The translations under genes and the position numbers were made by a program. Below the pieces are notes generated by a model that worked only from the letters and a program-made list of their open reading frames with translations, ran no database searches and had not been told where the DNA came from. Positions 11,270 to 22,250 of a stretch of DNA of 64,000 bases are shown here, piece after piece. This stretch comes from Typhlomys cinereus (Eukaryota > Chordata > Mammalia > Rodentia > Platacanthomyidae), in contig JALPQD010000075.1 of NCBI GenBank assembly GCA_023101885.1, positions 2,720,930 through 2,784,929 of the forward strand. The letters are read 5' to 3'. Each line of letters begins with the position of its first letter. Within the stretch, counting starts at the first letter, position 1.

Positions 11270-11730
11270 CTGTTGATCCGTGTTGTCTGGATTGAATCCT
11301 AACTATATTGCAATGGTTTCTGTATAGCTCAGCATCTTCCAGCTGTTCACGTACTGAGTGCTTGAGGCTCCGTGGTTGGCGATGGTGAAGGGGTGTGGCT
11401 CTTTAAGAGGAGGGGCCTCATGGGAGGGCTTTAAGTCCTTGGAGGCTCACTGGCTCAGAAAGGATTAAGCATGTTCTCCTAAAACCTGAATTAGTTTTTA
11501 CACGAGCAGTTGTTGCAGAGGGGAGCTCCACCTCGGTGGTGTCTATCTCTGGCTTCCTGTCTGGCAGCATGATCCCTCCCTCTCCTACATCCTCTGTCGA
11601 TAATGCCTTACTCCATGAGATGCTCATCAAGGTCAAAGGACTCCAAAACACTGAACTAAATCAATCTCTTGTCTTTATCAAGTTCACCCACTTCAGAGTT
11701 TTTGTGGGGTTTTTTTTTCACTGTAATCAT
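11270..11730 (+). repeat. Rodent LTR (MaLR-like)
   Basis: 'aggggtgtggctctttaaga', 'gaggggcctcatgggagg' and 'ctttaagtccttggagg' followed by a CT-rich part resemble ERVL-MaLR LTRs. Boundaries are uncertain. The 89-codon plus frame (11536-11805) lies in it and is not a gene. Confidence 0.45.
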
Positions 11731-11809
11731 GACAAATGTGACAGCATTCATGGCCAACCCAACACCCAGGCTCTGAGCACACCTGAGAGGGATTCTCCAG
11801 ATTAAAAAT

Positions 11810-12070
11810 GACTAGGGAGACCCGATCCATTGTGGGCAGAGCCTTTCCCTAGGCAGGGCATCCAGAACTGTGTTATAATGAGAACTGAGTGTGGGCCAGC
11901 AAGCATTCGTCTGTCGCTCTGGCTCTTGACTTGTTCTCTCAAGCTCCTGCTACCGTGACTCGTCCGCCATGAGGGACCATGACATGGAATTGCGAGCCGG
12001 TTAAGCTCTTTCTTTCTGGGTTGTTTTTGTTGGGTAGTTTAGCACAGCAACATGCAATGAAACCAAAACA
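11810..12070 (+). repeat. MaLR LTR, ORR1/MT-like 3' part
   Basis: Has the order expected of these LTRs: 'cattgtgggcagagcctttc', then 'cttgttctctcaagctcctg', 'ccgccatgagggacc', a degenerate polyadenylation region, and 'cagcaacatgcaatgaaacc' near the end. Confidence 0.6.
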
Positions 12071-12105
12071 TACATGTGCCTGCATATATAACCCTCAGAA
12101 ATGAA

Positions 12106-12472
12106 AACAGGGCTGGGCGAGATGGGGCTTTGACTCACAAGCAAAAGGAGCAGAGGTTCAGATCCCCGCATCACATATAAAATGCTGGGCAGGTATCGTG
12201 GGCCGCCTCTAATTCCAACCCAGGAAGGCAGAGTCTTGGAATCCTCAGAGCGAACTGGCTAGCAGAAAAGTCCGGAGTGAGTCCTGGGTGTATTCAATTA
12301 GACACCTGACCTCAAAGAATAAGGTGGAAGAATGATCGAGGGCAGTTCCTGGTGTCAACCTCAGGCCTCTGCATTCGTGTGTGCTCACGCACCTGTGCAC
12401 ACGTGCTCTCACACAGGAGCAAGAGTGCGCGCGCACACACACCCATATGAGCATGCACATATTTATTTTAAA
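12106..12472 (+). repeat. tRNA-derived SINE
   Basis: Head 'gggctgggcgagatgggg', 'actcacaagcaaaaggag', B-box 'gaggttcagatcccc', body with 'aattccaacccaggaagg', and an alternating CA/CG tail at 12385-12460. Confidence 0.8.
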
Positions 12473-12844
12473 AATGAAAACAAAGTGACTTTAGTCCAGG
12501 AGACTTTGACTGTAGACTTTGGAAGCTGAAGAAAAATGATGCCCAAGCTGCCACGTGGATCCACATAAAGGGAAGAGCGACACTGGAGGTGCGAATAGCT
12601 TTGTAAATTCAAATATATTTGCTAACTTAAAATTTTATTTAATAAGGAAAGGATAAGATCAGAAGTACAGGTACGATCTTGACTACTACATATGATATGA
12701 AATCTTGATTCAAAAAACAATGGATATTTTAAGAAAAAATAACAATGCATTATGTATTATTGTAAACACAAATAAAATACATGACAACGCTCACATAAGG
12801 ACTCAAAAGGAAAAGGGAAAGGATACTATTGTGGCAGTAAGCTG
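12473..12844. other. Unassigned A-rich sequence, perhaps more of the old L1
   Basis: A-rich plus strand, compatible with L1 body, but no diagnostic word seen. Confidence 0.35.
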
Positions 12845-13036
12845 GGCCAGAGGTAATAGCTCAGTGGTGGGATCCTTAACTAACACGTACAAGGCTCTGT
12901 TGGATCCACAGCATTGCACAAGCTACATGTGGTAGCACGTGGCTGTACTCCTAGCACTGGGGAAGCAGCAGCGAAAGGATTAGAAGTTCAGTGTTATTCT
13001 ACACTACATAGCAAGTTCAAGGCCAGACTGGGTTCT
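12845..13036 (+). repeat. B4-like (ID + B1) chimeric SINE
   Basis: ID-like head 'ggtaatagctcagtggtggg' is followed by a B1 half ('ctgtactcctagcactgggg', 'agcaagttcaaggccagac'). Order and spacing fit the B4 family. Confidence 0.65.
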
Positions 13037-13112
13037 CTCTCTCTCTTCCTCTCTTCTCTCTCTCTTTATCTCTCTTTTTTTTGTCTTTCTCTTCCTCTCT
13101 TCTTCCCCCACT
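13037..13112. repeat. (CT)n-rich low-complexity tract
   Basis: Pyrimidine-only stretch of TCTC and TTCT units following the SINE. Confidence 0.8.
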
Positions 13113-13130
13113 ATATATGTGTGTATGTAT

Positions 13131-13395
13131 ATTTAATAGATTTATTATACAGAACAAGAGACAATAGGAAAGTGAGAAAAAGTAATAATGGGTGGCAAAG
13201 GAGAAAACAGAATAGATAATAGACTTAAAGCCAACCCTATCACCATATCAGTAGCTGCACTAAATACAAACACTTTAATTAAAAGCCAGTGATTGTCAGG
13301 ATAAGGAAGTAAGATTCAATTAGGTCTTGTTGACAAGAAATGCAATAGAAAGACACAAGTAGGTTAGAATAAGAAATGGAAAAAGACTCCGCGAA
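13131..13395 (+). repeat. Old L1 (L1M-type), middle part
   Basis: 'ttaattaaaagccagtgatt', 'gtcaggataaggaagtaag', 'cttgttgacaagaaatgc' and 'aagacacaagtaggtt' match, in order, a well-known L1 segment (uncoupled-frame region before the RT). Confidence 0.7.
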
Positions 13396-13745
13396 CAGTA
13401 ATAATGTGGGCTGTCACAAGGTGGGCTGCAAGGAAAGAGCAGCACCGCGGATAAAGAGAGGCAGCTCACACTGATCAAAGGCTGGTTCATTAAGAAAACA
13501 GCGGTCCTAGCCATCTGTCAAAACCACTGGTCTTCAACAGCACAAAGCAAAGTCTCAAAGAACCAAGAGGAAAGGCAGAAGACCGCAGGTGATTTCCAAA
13601 CTGGACCTTTCCCAGGAATGGCGTCGAGGGTGCCGGATACACACATGCGAAAGAAAGTACTTGGATTCTCACTTCACACCCAGCATTCCCTCAACATGGA
13701 ATGAAGCAGAAGAAAACTGGGAAAGCTTCAGAATGTGTCGTTTGA
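13396..13745. other. Unassigned, probably L1 remnant or unique
   Basis: No diagnostic motif. It lies between two collinear L1 pieces. Confidence 0.35.
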
Positions 13746-14154
13746 AAATGATTTTTTTGGATGTGACCCCAAAGCATAGGCAACCAAAGAGAAAGTAGGA
13801 CATTGGACTGCGTCCGTGAGGCCCTCCATTAATTCCCACCTCCCACCATGCCACCGGAGGGACCACCAACCCTGTAGTCATGAAGGGCCCTTGGGTGATG
13901 CTCTAACCACTCTCATACCATACAGCAACCCAGAAGTCCACCAACAGTTAAATGGACAAACAAAGGTTGTCCATGAACACGATGAACTATTACCCAGCTT
14001 TAAAAAGGAAGGCGATTTTGACAAAACCAACAGGGATGAACCATGAAGATATTAGGCTGTTAAATAAGTGTTGTAGAATTGCTTGAATATGAGTTTCCTT
14101 GGGTTGTAAAATCCTTGTAACATACAACAAAATGGCAATCGTCATTAACTGCTT
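13746..14154 (+). repeat. Old L1 (L1M-type), 3' part, left of SINE insertion
   Basis: 'agaagtccaccaacagttaa', 'atggacaaacaaagg' and 'gggatgaaccatgaagatat' correspond to the 3' L1M text around the 'fact-finding' tgtccatcaacag word. Confidence 0.65.
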
Positions 14155-14487
14155 TTTTTTTCTTTTCTGTGTGTGTGTGTGTTTGTGTGTTGCATATAGG
14201 TGTGTGTGTGTGTACTGTGTGTGTGTGTGTGTGTGCAAGGCATGTATATAAGAGGGCGTTTGAATGTATGTCCCTGAGGAGGCCCAAGGGTGACATCAGG
14301 AATTATGCTAGATTGTTCTACCTCTTTATTGCTTTGCTTTGGAGTTTCCCAAGCTCTGCCTTTCAGATTTATAATTGCAAGTTACCACCATATCTGTCCA
14401 GTATTTTCATGTGGGACTTGGGATCCGAACCCAGGCTTTTTTGCTTTCAAGGCAAAGGCTTTAAGCCCTCAGCCGGCTCTCCAGCCC
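14155..14487 (-). repeat. tRNA-derived SINE inserted into the L1, antisense
   Basis: Reversed head 'agccggctctccagccc', 'gggacttgggatccgaaccc', 'gaggcccaagggtgacatca', and GT tracts at 14168-14236. It divides the L1 3' region. Confidence 0.85.
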
Positions 14488-14665
14488 CTAACTGGTGGCT
14501 TGAATAGGCACGGAACTTCATGGGAAAATGGAAATGAATGTTTCCAGAGATGTTAGCGATGCTGGTTACACAGTGATGCAAATATATGAATGCCACTGAG
14601 CTGTGTACTTAAAAATGGTCACAGTGGCAAATGTGTTTTTCTGCATTTTACCACAATGGAAACTA
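14488..14665 (+). repeat. Old L1 (L1M-type) 3' UTR, right of SINE insertion
   Basis: 'gaatgccactgagctgtgta', 'cttaaaaatggtcacagtgg' and 'cattttaccacaatgg' are the hallmark end of L1M 3' UTRs. Confidence 0.75.
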
Positions 14666-15361
14666 AGAGAGGAGGAAGAGGAGGAAGTAGAGGGGGGTTA
14701 AAGGGGAAACCTTGGTATGTCTTTGAAGTGACTTAAGCTTGTTTTTTCCTCTTTTTCTTCCTCCCACATCAGAGACAAATTTTTATTTTGCCATTTGGCC
14801 CAGTTCCCCAGTTCCCTCAGAGAACTCCTGTGTGCTAGAAATCTCTGGCCAAGTGGGCCTGTGGGTCTGTATCTGGCATATGAACTAGATTTTTCTTTAC
14901 TTCCCAGTTTAATTCAGGGGAAGGCACTTCACCCAAGTGCTTAAACAGGAAGGAGAAATTACCAACACTGTTATTTTCTCTTGCAACAGCCTCGAGATTC
15001 AAGCAAAAGCTACCATTATCCTCTTCCTTCCATTCCTCTAAAACGACCCGTCTCCCCCTTACATTCTGTGGAGAGAGGAACTTTGACTGGTCCCTCCAGC
15101 ACAGACAGAACCATGGGGTGCCCCGATTCTGAGCTCCCTGTGTTGCACTGAGGGCAGAGGGACCCTGGGGGGGGTCTCGTTTATCTTTGCGCCTGTAAAT
15201 CCAAGTGTCAGGACGGTGTCTTGGTTGTGGGTTTCCTTTGGGCATGTCAAATGAAGGATCGGTTTACGCAGTAGCAGATCTTGGGAATAATTATTTCAAT
15301 TTGGTACCAGTGCAAGGCTGGTGCTTTCGTGGTACTGTCATAGGGAGCTGTGGCATTGAAA
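14666..15361. other. Unassigned non-coding sequence
   Basis: Contains a purine-rich run (14660-14700) and a minus 136-codon frame (14835-15245) without splice or start support. Confidence 0.45.
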
Positions 15362-15578
15362 TTAGGTATGGTGGCACTCATTTGTAATCCCAGCGTGTGG
15401 GGGGGGGGTACACGCAGATTCCTAGGCCTCTAAAAGACCCTGTCTCAAAAACCAAACTGGATGATAGGTGAGGAACAGCACCCAGGAGTGTCACCCAAGA
15501 TGGCCACATCACTGTACAGCCATCACCACCGGCCATCTCCAAGTATATGCACATATGTACACACACATATGCATACTT

Positions 15579-15623
<45 letters not shown>
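15362..15623 (+). repeat. B1-like SINE fragment with adjacent (CA)21
   Basis: 'ggtatggtggcactcatttg' and 'gtaatcccagc' begin a B1-like unit that ends 'aaagaccctgtctcaaaaac'. After a spacer comes a CA-rich tail, pure at 15581-15623. Confidence 0.6.
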
Positions 15624-15624
<1 letters not shown>

Positions 15625-15667
15625 CTCTGGCATTGACATAATCTTTCTTAGATGAGCGTAACAGTAA

Positions 15668-15790
15668 TAACCACAGAATCGGTTAGCATCTGGGACAGTT
15701 TTCTTGCCTCAGCAAAGCTCTAGGCTGAGTTTTCTTATTTGGTCCCATTTCACAGATGGGAAAACTCAAGCACAGGAAGAAAGCCAATCT
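15668..15790 (-). repeat. MIR-like fragment, antisense
   Basis: 'cccatttcacagatgggaaa' and 'actcaagcacaggaag' are the typical reversed MIR core. Confidence 0.65.
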
Positions 15791-16202
15791 TTCCAGCCTT
15801 AGGTTTGTGCGTGCACGTTGCTTCTTTGTACTGACAACTATTTTTACCATGGAATGTCCTTCTAGTGTGCCAGTTACTTTGTGGCTTGCTCTAGGCTGCT
15901 CTGTTGTTCAAGCGATTCTGCTAGAAAGCCATGGAAGGTCAGCTCACGTGCCCTAAAACAAGTCTGGGAAATTATTGGTCATGCAAACAAGAGAACTGGA
16001 ATTTTCCAGAGTCAGGGATAGCTGTATCCATGTGACCAAGCAGTTTTTTCTCTTTTTCTGTCTCACACATACATGCACGCACACTCACAAACACACACAC
16101 ACTCACACACCACCTCTTAAGCCTGCCAACATGGCTAAACTGAGTAGCATTGGGCTTGTATCTAAAAGTTTAATATCTCTTAGAAAGGGAGAATTTGTGT
16201 TG
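15791..16202. other. Unassigned; CA-rich patch at 16062-16112
   Basis: Only the imperfect CA patch is notable. Confidence 0.45.
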
Positions 16203-16500
16203 GGGGACAGGGGAGTTCTCAGAGTCCAGATCCCTAGAACCCACATCAATACTGGATGGACATGGCCTCCTACCTGTGATTCAGCCTTGGAAGGTGGAGA
16301 CAGGGAGTCCCTAGACCACTGAGACTAGTTCTGTTGCAAGCTCTGGATTCAACGAATGGAAGAATGATCTAGGAAGATGCCAGACACCAATCTCAGACCA
16401 CCATATGCATGTACACACCCATATGCCCCCACACATGTAAACACAAATATATTTAGGCATGCAGACCACACACATATGTACATATGAAAATGAAAAATAA
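16203..16500 (+). repeat. tRNA-derived SINE, head-truncated
   Basis: Starts near the B-box ('gagtccagatccctagaacc') and has the same body as the 3945-4275 copy ('attcaacgaatggaagaatg'). Ends in a degenerate CA/ATG region. Confidence 0.65.
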
Positions 16501-17884
16501 AAACAGTGCTTCCTCTCCCCCCCCCACACCACAGGTCCCATATAAATCCTCAGGTTGTGTTTTACAGATGTGCCTTGAATCAATCACAGTGGTCTGTTGG
16601 AAACACACTTCAGACTTGCCTGGCCGGTGCCACTTGCCTATCTTCATGCCTGGAATTAGGAGGGTTAGAGGTTCAGTTTCATCTAAACTATGTGAGCCAA
16701 GTATACACGAAGGACAGTGAGGCACTGTTAACTTAGAGAAGGGTCAAGCACACAAAGGGTGAGCAAAAATAGCGAACATTCACTGCTGCTTCTAGAAGAA
16801 GAGTCAATGGTAGGAACAAGATAAGATGGACTGAAAGGAATCTATCATTGGCTTGGAAGCCTAAGAGCCACATTTTCCCCCCAAAGAGCTGGATGACCAA
16901 AGTCCTTTTAAAAATTTTAACAGCTCAGAATTTACTGTTCATGAACCACCGGAGGCACTGAGGAATTGGCATTAGCTTTCTGGAGAGCTGCTTTAGGTAT
17001 AATTTCATTGGGCCTTCATTCTTCCTCACACCAAGATTAATGGGACACTCACTCTATGCAAGGATCTTGGTATAGAGATGCGCGTGGGGTTGTGACCCTA
17101 GTCATACCAGGAAGGGTTTACCGTCCAACTGAATGTAGTAAATCAACTTTTGCATGTGATGCTGGATTCTGTATAACGCTGTGGAAAGAACTACAAGTAG
17201 TAGCAGAACATCAACAGATGTTTGCTGCAAGGTCCCCTTTAGTATTGTGATTAATTTTGCTCCATCATTCATCTGCTCTGAGACTATTAGATCCTGAATG
17301 ATGGAGTCTGCCAGCTGGATTTCCAAACACAGTGATGGAATGTGCTTCTTTATGGAGAGGAGTAAAGAAAATGATTCCCCCTTCCTCTCATCACGTGCAT
17401 GCTGCATGGTGTTAAAACATTATGTCATAACAGAACATCTCATGGCTACCATTTTTCTCTTTCTCATTTTTGCTGCCTTTGATCCAGAGTTTTCATCTTA
17501 TTTGGTTAAATTATTTCCAGTGAGGTGTTCAAAGACTTTCAAATACCTCTGCCTTTTGAATACCCGCTTCTTTGGATGAGTTTTTTTTCCTTAATCATTC
17601 TAAATATAGCATAATGACCATGGAAGCAGGAAAAAAATGAAACCATTTTTTGTTGCTGAATTTGATTTTGTATTCACACATTTCCCCTCAGTGTCACACA
17701 GGTTATTAGGTTCATTTGGATGTCATTTGTATGGTGCCTGAAAGGACCACAGGTACTTCAATAGGATGCTGTATATCTAGGGAATACGTTAGTTCACTCA
17801 GTGTAAACATAGGACCTGTGTTTATATGCTTCCCAAAGCTTCTGCAATAGTATAGCATTTCATGTACATTTAGTAGCTTACTAA
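16501..17884. other. Unassigned, mostly unique sequence
   Basis: No repeat recognised over about 1.4 kb. Several 60-100 codon frames on both strands are mutually overlapping and unsupported. May be unique, single-copy DNA. Confidence 0.45.
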
Positions 17885-18010
17885 TCAGCCACTTGTTGAG
17901 CACCTACTGTGTATCCATAGGCATATCTTAGACCTTGGGGATGTGCTAGCAAGCAGGACAGAGTTCTGCTCCCAAGGAGCTTTCATTGAAGAGGGGAAGA
18001 CCAGCGTACA
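17885..18010 (-). repeat. Ancient mammalian-wide repeat (MIR/L2-type), antisense
   Basis: 'ttgttgagcacctactgtgt' and 'agaccttggggatgtgctag' are the common antisense start of such elements. Confidence 0.5.
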
Positions 18011-18109
18011 AATAAGTTGGTATGTATCACTGTGTGTTATGAAGAGACATATAACAGGGTATGAAATAGAGTCGGGAAGAGCTCTTAGATTAGTTGGGGA
18101 AGAGGGACA

Positions 18110-18270
18110 GGGATCTTAGTTCTTCAGAACAGATATAACAAAATACTACAGGCCGTGTGACTTAGTCAGGAGAAATCTTCTGATAGGCCTGGGGATTGCA
18201 AGATGGAACTGTCGGAACCGGCTCCTTCTGAAGCCTGTCTCCTTGAAGGACCACTACTCTCTCAGCACAT
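18110..18270 (-). repeat. MLT1/MST-type MaLR LTR fragment, antisense
   Basis: 'cagaacagatataacaaaat', 'actacaggccgtgtgactta' and 'gattgcaagatggaactg' follow the reversed LTR order. A GT tract (18284-18328) comes next. Confidence 0.6.
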
Positions 18271-18279
18271 GCTCACTTG

Positions 18280-18283
<4 letters not shown>

Positions 18284-18328
<45 letters not shown>
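18284..18328. repeat. (GT)22 microsatellite
   Basis: Uninterrupted GT run that explains the 'CVCVCV' part of the plus frame over it. Confidence 0.95.
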
Positions 18329-18330
<2 letters not shown>

Positions 18331-18499
18331 ATTGCCTTTGCTCAAAAGTCAGACTGGATGCTGACTACTTAAGGAATCCTAATGGTAACCTCTTTAAAAA
18401 ACCTGTCTTCAAATACAGTCACATCCAAGCTACAGAGATGGGGCCAGTGGTTAAAGAACTGGAGTTCACTTTCCAGATTTTCCACAAAAAAATGCTGTT

Positions 18500-18656
18500 A
18501 CGTGGTGATGGTGTGGCCCATTCCCTCGGCTCTGGTGTTGGTGCATGCTCTCCCGTCAAGCTGGACTAAGAACTGTAACCAGAAAATCATAAGAGAAAAT
18601 AAATCCCTTGTTCCTTAAGCCATTTGATGGTCACTTAGCAGCAACCATGCAGGCTG
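18500..18656 (+). repeat. LTR 3' end, rodent ERVL/MaLR-like
   Basis: 'ctggtgttggtgcatgctct', 'aagagaaaataaatccc' (polyadenylation-like) and 'ccttaagccatttgatggtc' are shared with 33366-33505, so this is a multi-copy LTR end. Confidence 0.6.
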
Positions 18657-18843
18657 ACTGCTACGGTGTGCATAATGCATGCATAGGGATGCGCACGCCA
18701 CACCATGCACGTGGAGGTCAGAAGACAGCTCTGAAAATGGTTCCTTCCTTCCACCTTTACATGATGCTGGGAATGAAACTCTGGCTATCAAGCTTGCGGG
18801 ACAATCGCCTGGCCCCAGTGGGCCGTCTCTCTAGCCCACGTCC
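18657..18843 (-). repeat. tRNA-derived SINE (B3-like), antisense
   Basis: Reversed head 'gggccgtctctctagccc', reversed B-box 'gggaatgaaactctgg', 'cacgtggaggtcagaagaca'. Confidence 0.75.
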
Positions 18844-18845
18844 GG

Positions 18846-18907
18846 TTTGTTTTTTTTTAATTTTTTATTATTTATTCAATTGTGCGTGTGTGCGTATGTA
18901 TGTGCGC

Positions 18908-18956
<49 letters not shown>

Positions 18957-19183
18957 TGTATGTGTGTAGAACCACAGACGAATTCGGGAACCACCATGGA
19001 CGCCTCCACCTCCTCCTTGTTTACTCTGCCCCGGGATTCACAGGCTCCGCCCTACCAGGGCCAGAAACGCAGGCTGCCCCTGCTTCCGCCTGGTGTCTAT
19101 ACGTGGGATCTGGGATCTAAACTCAGGACCTTCCGCCTGCAAGGCAGAGGCTTAACCCCTGAGCCACCTCTCCACCCCTACGT
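18846..19183 (-). repeat. Young GC-rich SINE copy, antisense
   Basis: Begins on the plus strand with T-rich 'ttttttattatttattcaat' (reversed AATAAATAAT poly(A) end), then a long CG/GT tract, then a GC-rich body ('tggacgcctccacctcctcc') and the reversed head 'ctgagccacctctccacccc'. Very similar to the copy at 58843-59167, so both are probably recent insertions of one subfamily. The 170-codon plus frame over it is not a gene. Confidence 0.85.
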
Positions 19184-21054
19184 CCGGTTTTTTTGAAGAG
19201 GGAAATGGTCAGTAGAAAACAAATTTCAGATGGTATTTGCCACGGAAGTCACGCAAACACCATGAGAAACATTTGTTGCATAAATGAAGTCATGAAGAAA
19301 ACAATCTAGTATGAGTTTTAGAACTCTGCATCTAAAGTGTATTTAGAATGTTCCTGTAAAAATAGCCCCAAACCCCTGGAAAAATCAGATACCTGAAAGA
19401 TCTCAACACACTTTACTTTGGGTCTCAGTGGGGAGGAGCGAGAGTGTGAGCCGAAAGTTCTCAGCGAAACATCTTGGGCACTTGAGGCCATCAGTGGAGG
19501 CTGAACCAAGAGGAGTGCACAACTTTGAAGTCATATCGCAACATCTGCGTCCATAAGCAAAGTTAGAGGTGATCCCAATGACCCGGGCATCGATGGGATG
19601 AGTTCCTGAGTGATGACCTCATCGCCACCTGCCTTACTACAATGTCCTTGTTGTGACGGGGCGGCAAGCATTATTAAGTTAGCAAGGTTCTACCGCATTT
19701 TCAATTGAAGCTAAAGTTTTTCGACAATGCTCAGAAAAGGTGTCCATAGCGAGGTTTGCATGTGGAGCTGAACCCCAAATGGTGAGCAGCCAGTGGGGTC
19801 TCTATACTGTTACCTCGTTGCAGCCGGTCGGAAGAGACGCCGACTTAAGTCCAAAGGCAGAGAGGAAGTCATACAGGAAATAGGTGGCTTTTTTGATCAT
19901 CACACACTTGTACAGATGGGAAAGGTGTGTGAACTCCAAATTCCTTCTTAAGAGGGCAAGGAGAGAGAATGCACCTGTATTATCCTATGGGCCACGAAAT
20001 GTTGCATTTAGCTACTCAGAATTCATGCTAGGAACAGAAGTTCAAAATCCCATCTAGCCTGCTGGCCGTCTGGGACCTCCTGCATACTTGGGTAAACATA
20101 AGGTTTCCTAGTAAACCGCCTCTCTTAGAAATCTAAAGTACCAAAGCCCTTTAAGTTCAGGAAAGCTTGAATTTCTCAGAGAGGCAGGAAAAGGGATTGG
20201 ATTGTGGAACAATAGAGCTAGAAAGAAAACTCAAACGAACTCTGGGGCAGATAGCTCAAGGAGTCTGAGAAATTACATTTCAGAAAATTACATTTCAGTT
20301 GCCAATTTGGGCTCTTGTTTACAAAGGTACCCAGACCCCCATGAAGAGGGTGAAGCGCGTACAAAATCTATTTGTTGGACTTGATTCAAAGTCATACGTG
20401 ATGACTTCCATTTCCTGTGTGATGGATACATTTGACGGGTGTGACCCCAGCCCTGCACAAAGCACAGTCCACAGTGGATAAACAGAGAAGCCACGAGCTG
20501 AGGCCTTCAGTGGGGGAGCCAGGGAACAACGCACAGATCGGCTTGAAGGGCAGCAAGGGGCTGGGGAATTCAGGAGAGGTTTCCATAAATTAGGTAGAGC
20601 TTAGAAATTTATGGTCTGAGGCAGAAAGGTCATATTTTGCTTGGTTACTTAAGGGAGCCTATCAGGAGAGTTTGGAACCTGCCCAAGGACGGAGACGCAT
20701 TCTCAAGCCACCATGCCAAGAACACAGCATCTGGAAAGATGGTTGGAACTTGCCGCCATACCTGGCAGTATCCAGAGTCACTGTGGAGGAGCTAGGACCA
20801 CTGACCTAGAGCAATGACCCTTAACTTTCCATCTAGAGAAATGGAAGTAAGTTTTTGAGTCTATACCTGTTATCCCATGACCTGGCAACTTGGGTTGGTT
20901 GACTATACAGGACTGTGCATTTGGATTGAAAATATGAACTGTAAAAAGTTTTACGATATGAGGCCTCGCCCGTGTAGAGATGTTCCACAAGCATTATCCT
21001 GGGTCAAGGTCTCTCGGAAGCAGGCTTGCAGACGAGGACGCGTGTGCAAGGATT
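19184..21054. other. Unassigned, mostly unique sequence
   Basis: About 1.9 kb without a clear repeat. The part 19530-19880 has more CpG than its surroundings ('gacccgggcatcgatggg', 'gccggtcggaagagacgccg') and looks unique. No supported exon. Confidence 0.45.
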
Positions 21055-21255
21055 AATGAAGGAAGTTTAGTTTCAGAGGTCAACTTGACACTTGAGAAGT
21101 GGACGCCGGGGAAAGGCCTTTGAGGAGTTATTTAGTTAAAGCCGGCCTCTGAGCAGGTCTGTAAGAAACTGTCTTGATGGTGTGGTTAATATGGTAAGAC
21201 CCCAGTCCAGAGTGGGTGGGACCGTTCCCTGAGTAGGCGGCTCTGAGAAAGAGAG
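21055..21255 (+). repeat. MaLR LTR, ORR1-like, left part
   Basis: 'ggtcaacttgacacttgaga', 'ctgtaagaaactgtcttgat' and 'gtgggtgggaccgttccctg' give the characteristic order of ORR1/MT LTRs. Confidence 0.65.
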
Positions 21256-21440
21256 GGCTGCCAAGACAGCTCGGTGGTTAGACACATGCACACAAACCTG
21301 GCAACCTGGTTTGCTCTCTGGAGACCCACGGGAAGGAAGGAAAGTTGTTCTCTGACATTAGCTCTCACACGATGGCGTGCATGTGTGCTTTCTCATCTGT
21401 CTGTAATAAACAAAGCATTTTTATCTTTTTTAAAAAAATG
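21256..21440 (+). repeat. tRNA-derived SINE inserted in the LTR
   Basis: Head 'caagacagctcggtggttag', a degenerate B-box, and an end with 'taataaacaaagcattttta'. Confidence 0.6.
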
Positions 21441-21442
21441 AT

Positions 21443-21682
21443 ATAGAAAGAGAGCTGGGTGGCGTTTTTTGGTAAGTCTGCATGTTGGAAAGCACAGAGG
21501 GCCCACGTCCCTCTGCTCTTGCTGTGGACACGCAGTGATACCAGCTCCCCCCAGTTCCGGTGGCCCCCCCTGGCGTGATGACGTATAACCTGGAATTACA
21601 TGCTGGAGTAACAATCCCTTGCTGCCCTTGATATTTTGGAGTCAGGTGTTTATTATGGCAATGAAGTTAGGAAACTAAGAGA
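21443..21682 (+). repeat. MaLR LTR, right part
   Basis: 'tggagtcaggtgtttattat' and 'ggcaatgaagttaggaaact' match the usual LTR end (tatttgtcacagcaat...aactaa). It probably belongs with 21055-21255, split by the SINE. Confidence 0.45.
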
Positions 21683-21990
21683 AGCGCTGTAGAGGGAATC
21701 GGTCTGAGAGGGGAGGCCAGATAGGGAAGGGGAAACAGCTGGGAAGGGAAGCGACTACCAGCTACACCCGGGGAAAGGATTGGGGTGTATGCAAGACCTC
21801 GGGATTTGCCCCAGCTGTGGGCAGAGAATTGGGCAAAGACCTCAAGGGAGAACCTAAATTCCCGGAGACTCCTGGCTTCCGTGCTCTCAGTGGGTCCAAG
21901 CTGGAAGCAAACAGAAGTCAGGAATGAAAAAAGGACTTTGAGGCGGTGGCAGAATCCCCACACTGTCACTGGCTGCTGTGCGTGGGTTGG
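21683..21990. other. Unassigned non-coding sequence
   Basis: Nothing recognisable. Confidence 0.4.
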
Positions 21991-21991
21991 G

Positions 21992-22250
21992 TGGGCAGGT
22001 GCAGCTCAGGTGGTAAAGTGCATGCCTTGTGAGCAAGAGGACCTGAGTTCAAAAAACCATGCCATGTCAACAAAGGTCCGGACATGATGGCGTGTGGTAG
22101 CATGTGGTTATTGTCTCTTAGCAGCGAGGGGGGAGCTATAGCACCTGAGGACAACACCCAAAGTTATATCTTCCCTCTATGCACATGCACACACACACGC
22201 ACCTCCATGCACACATGCGTGTGAACACACACACACACACCTGCAGGTAG
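21992..22250 (+). repeat. tRNA-derived SINE
   Basis: Head 'ggtgcagctcaggtggtaaa', 'gaggacctgagttcaaaaaa', and a CA-rich tail at 22185-22240. Confidence 0.7.

Noticed and set aside
18608..19120. 170-codon plus frame, longest in the window
   Set aside because: It is made of an antisense SINE, a GT tract and a second antisense SINE.
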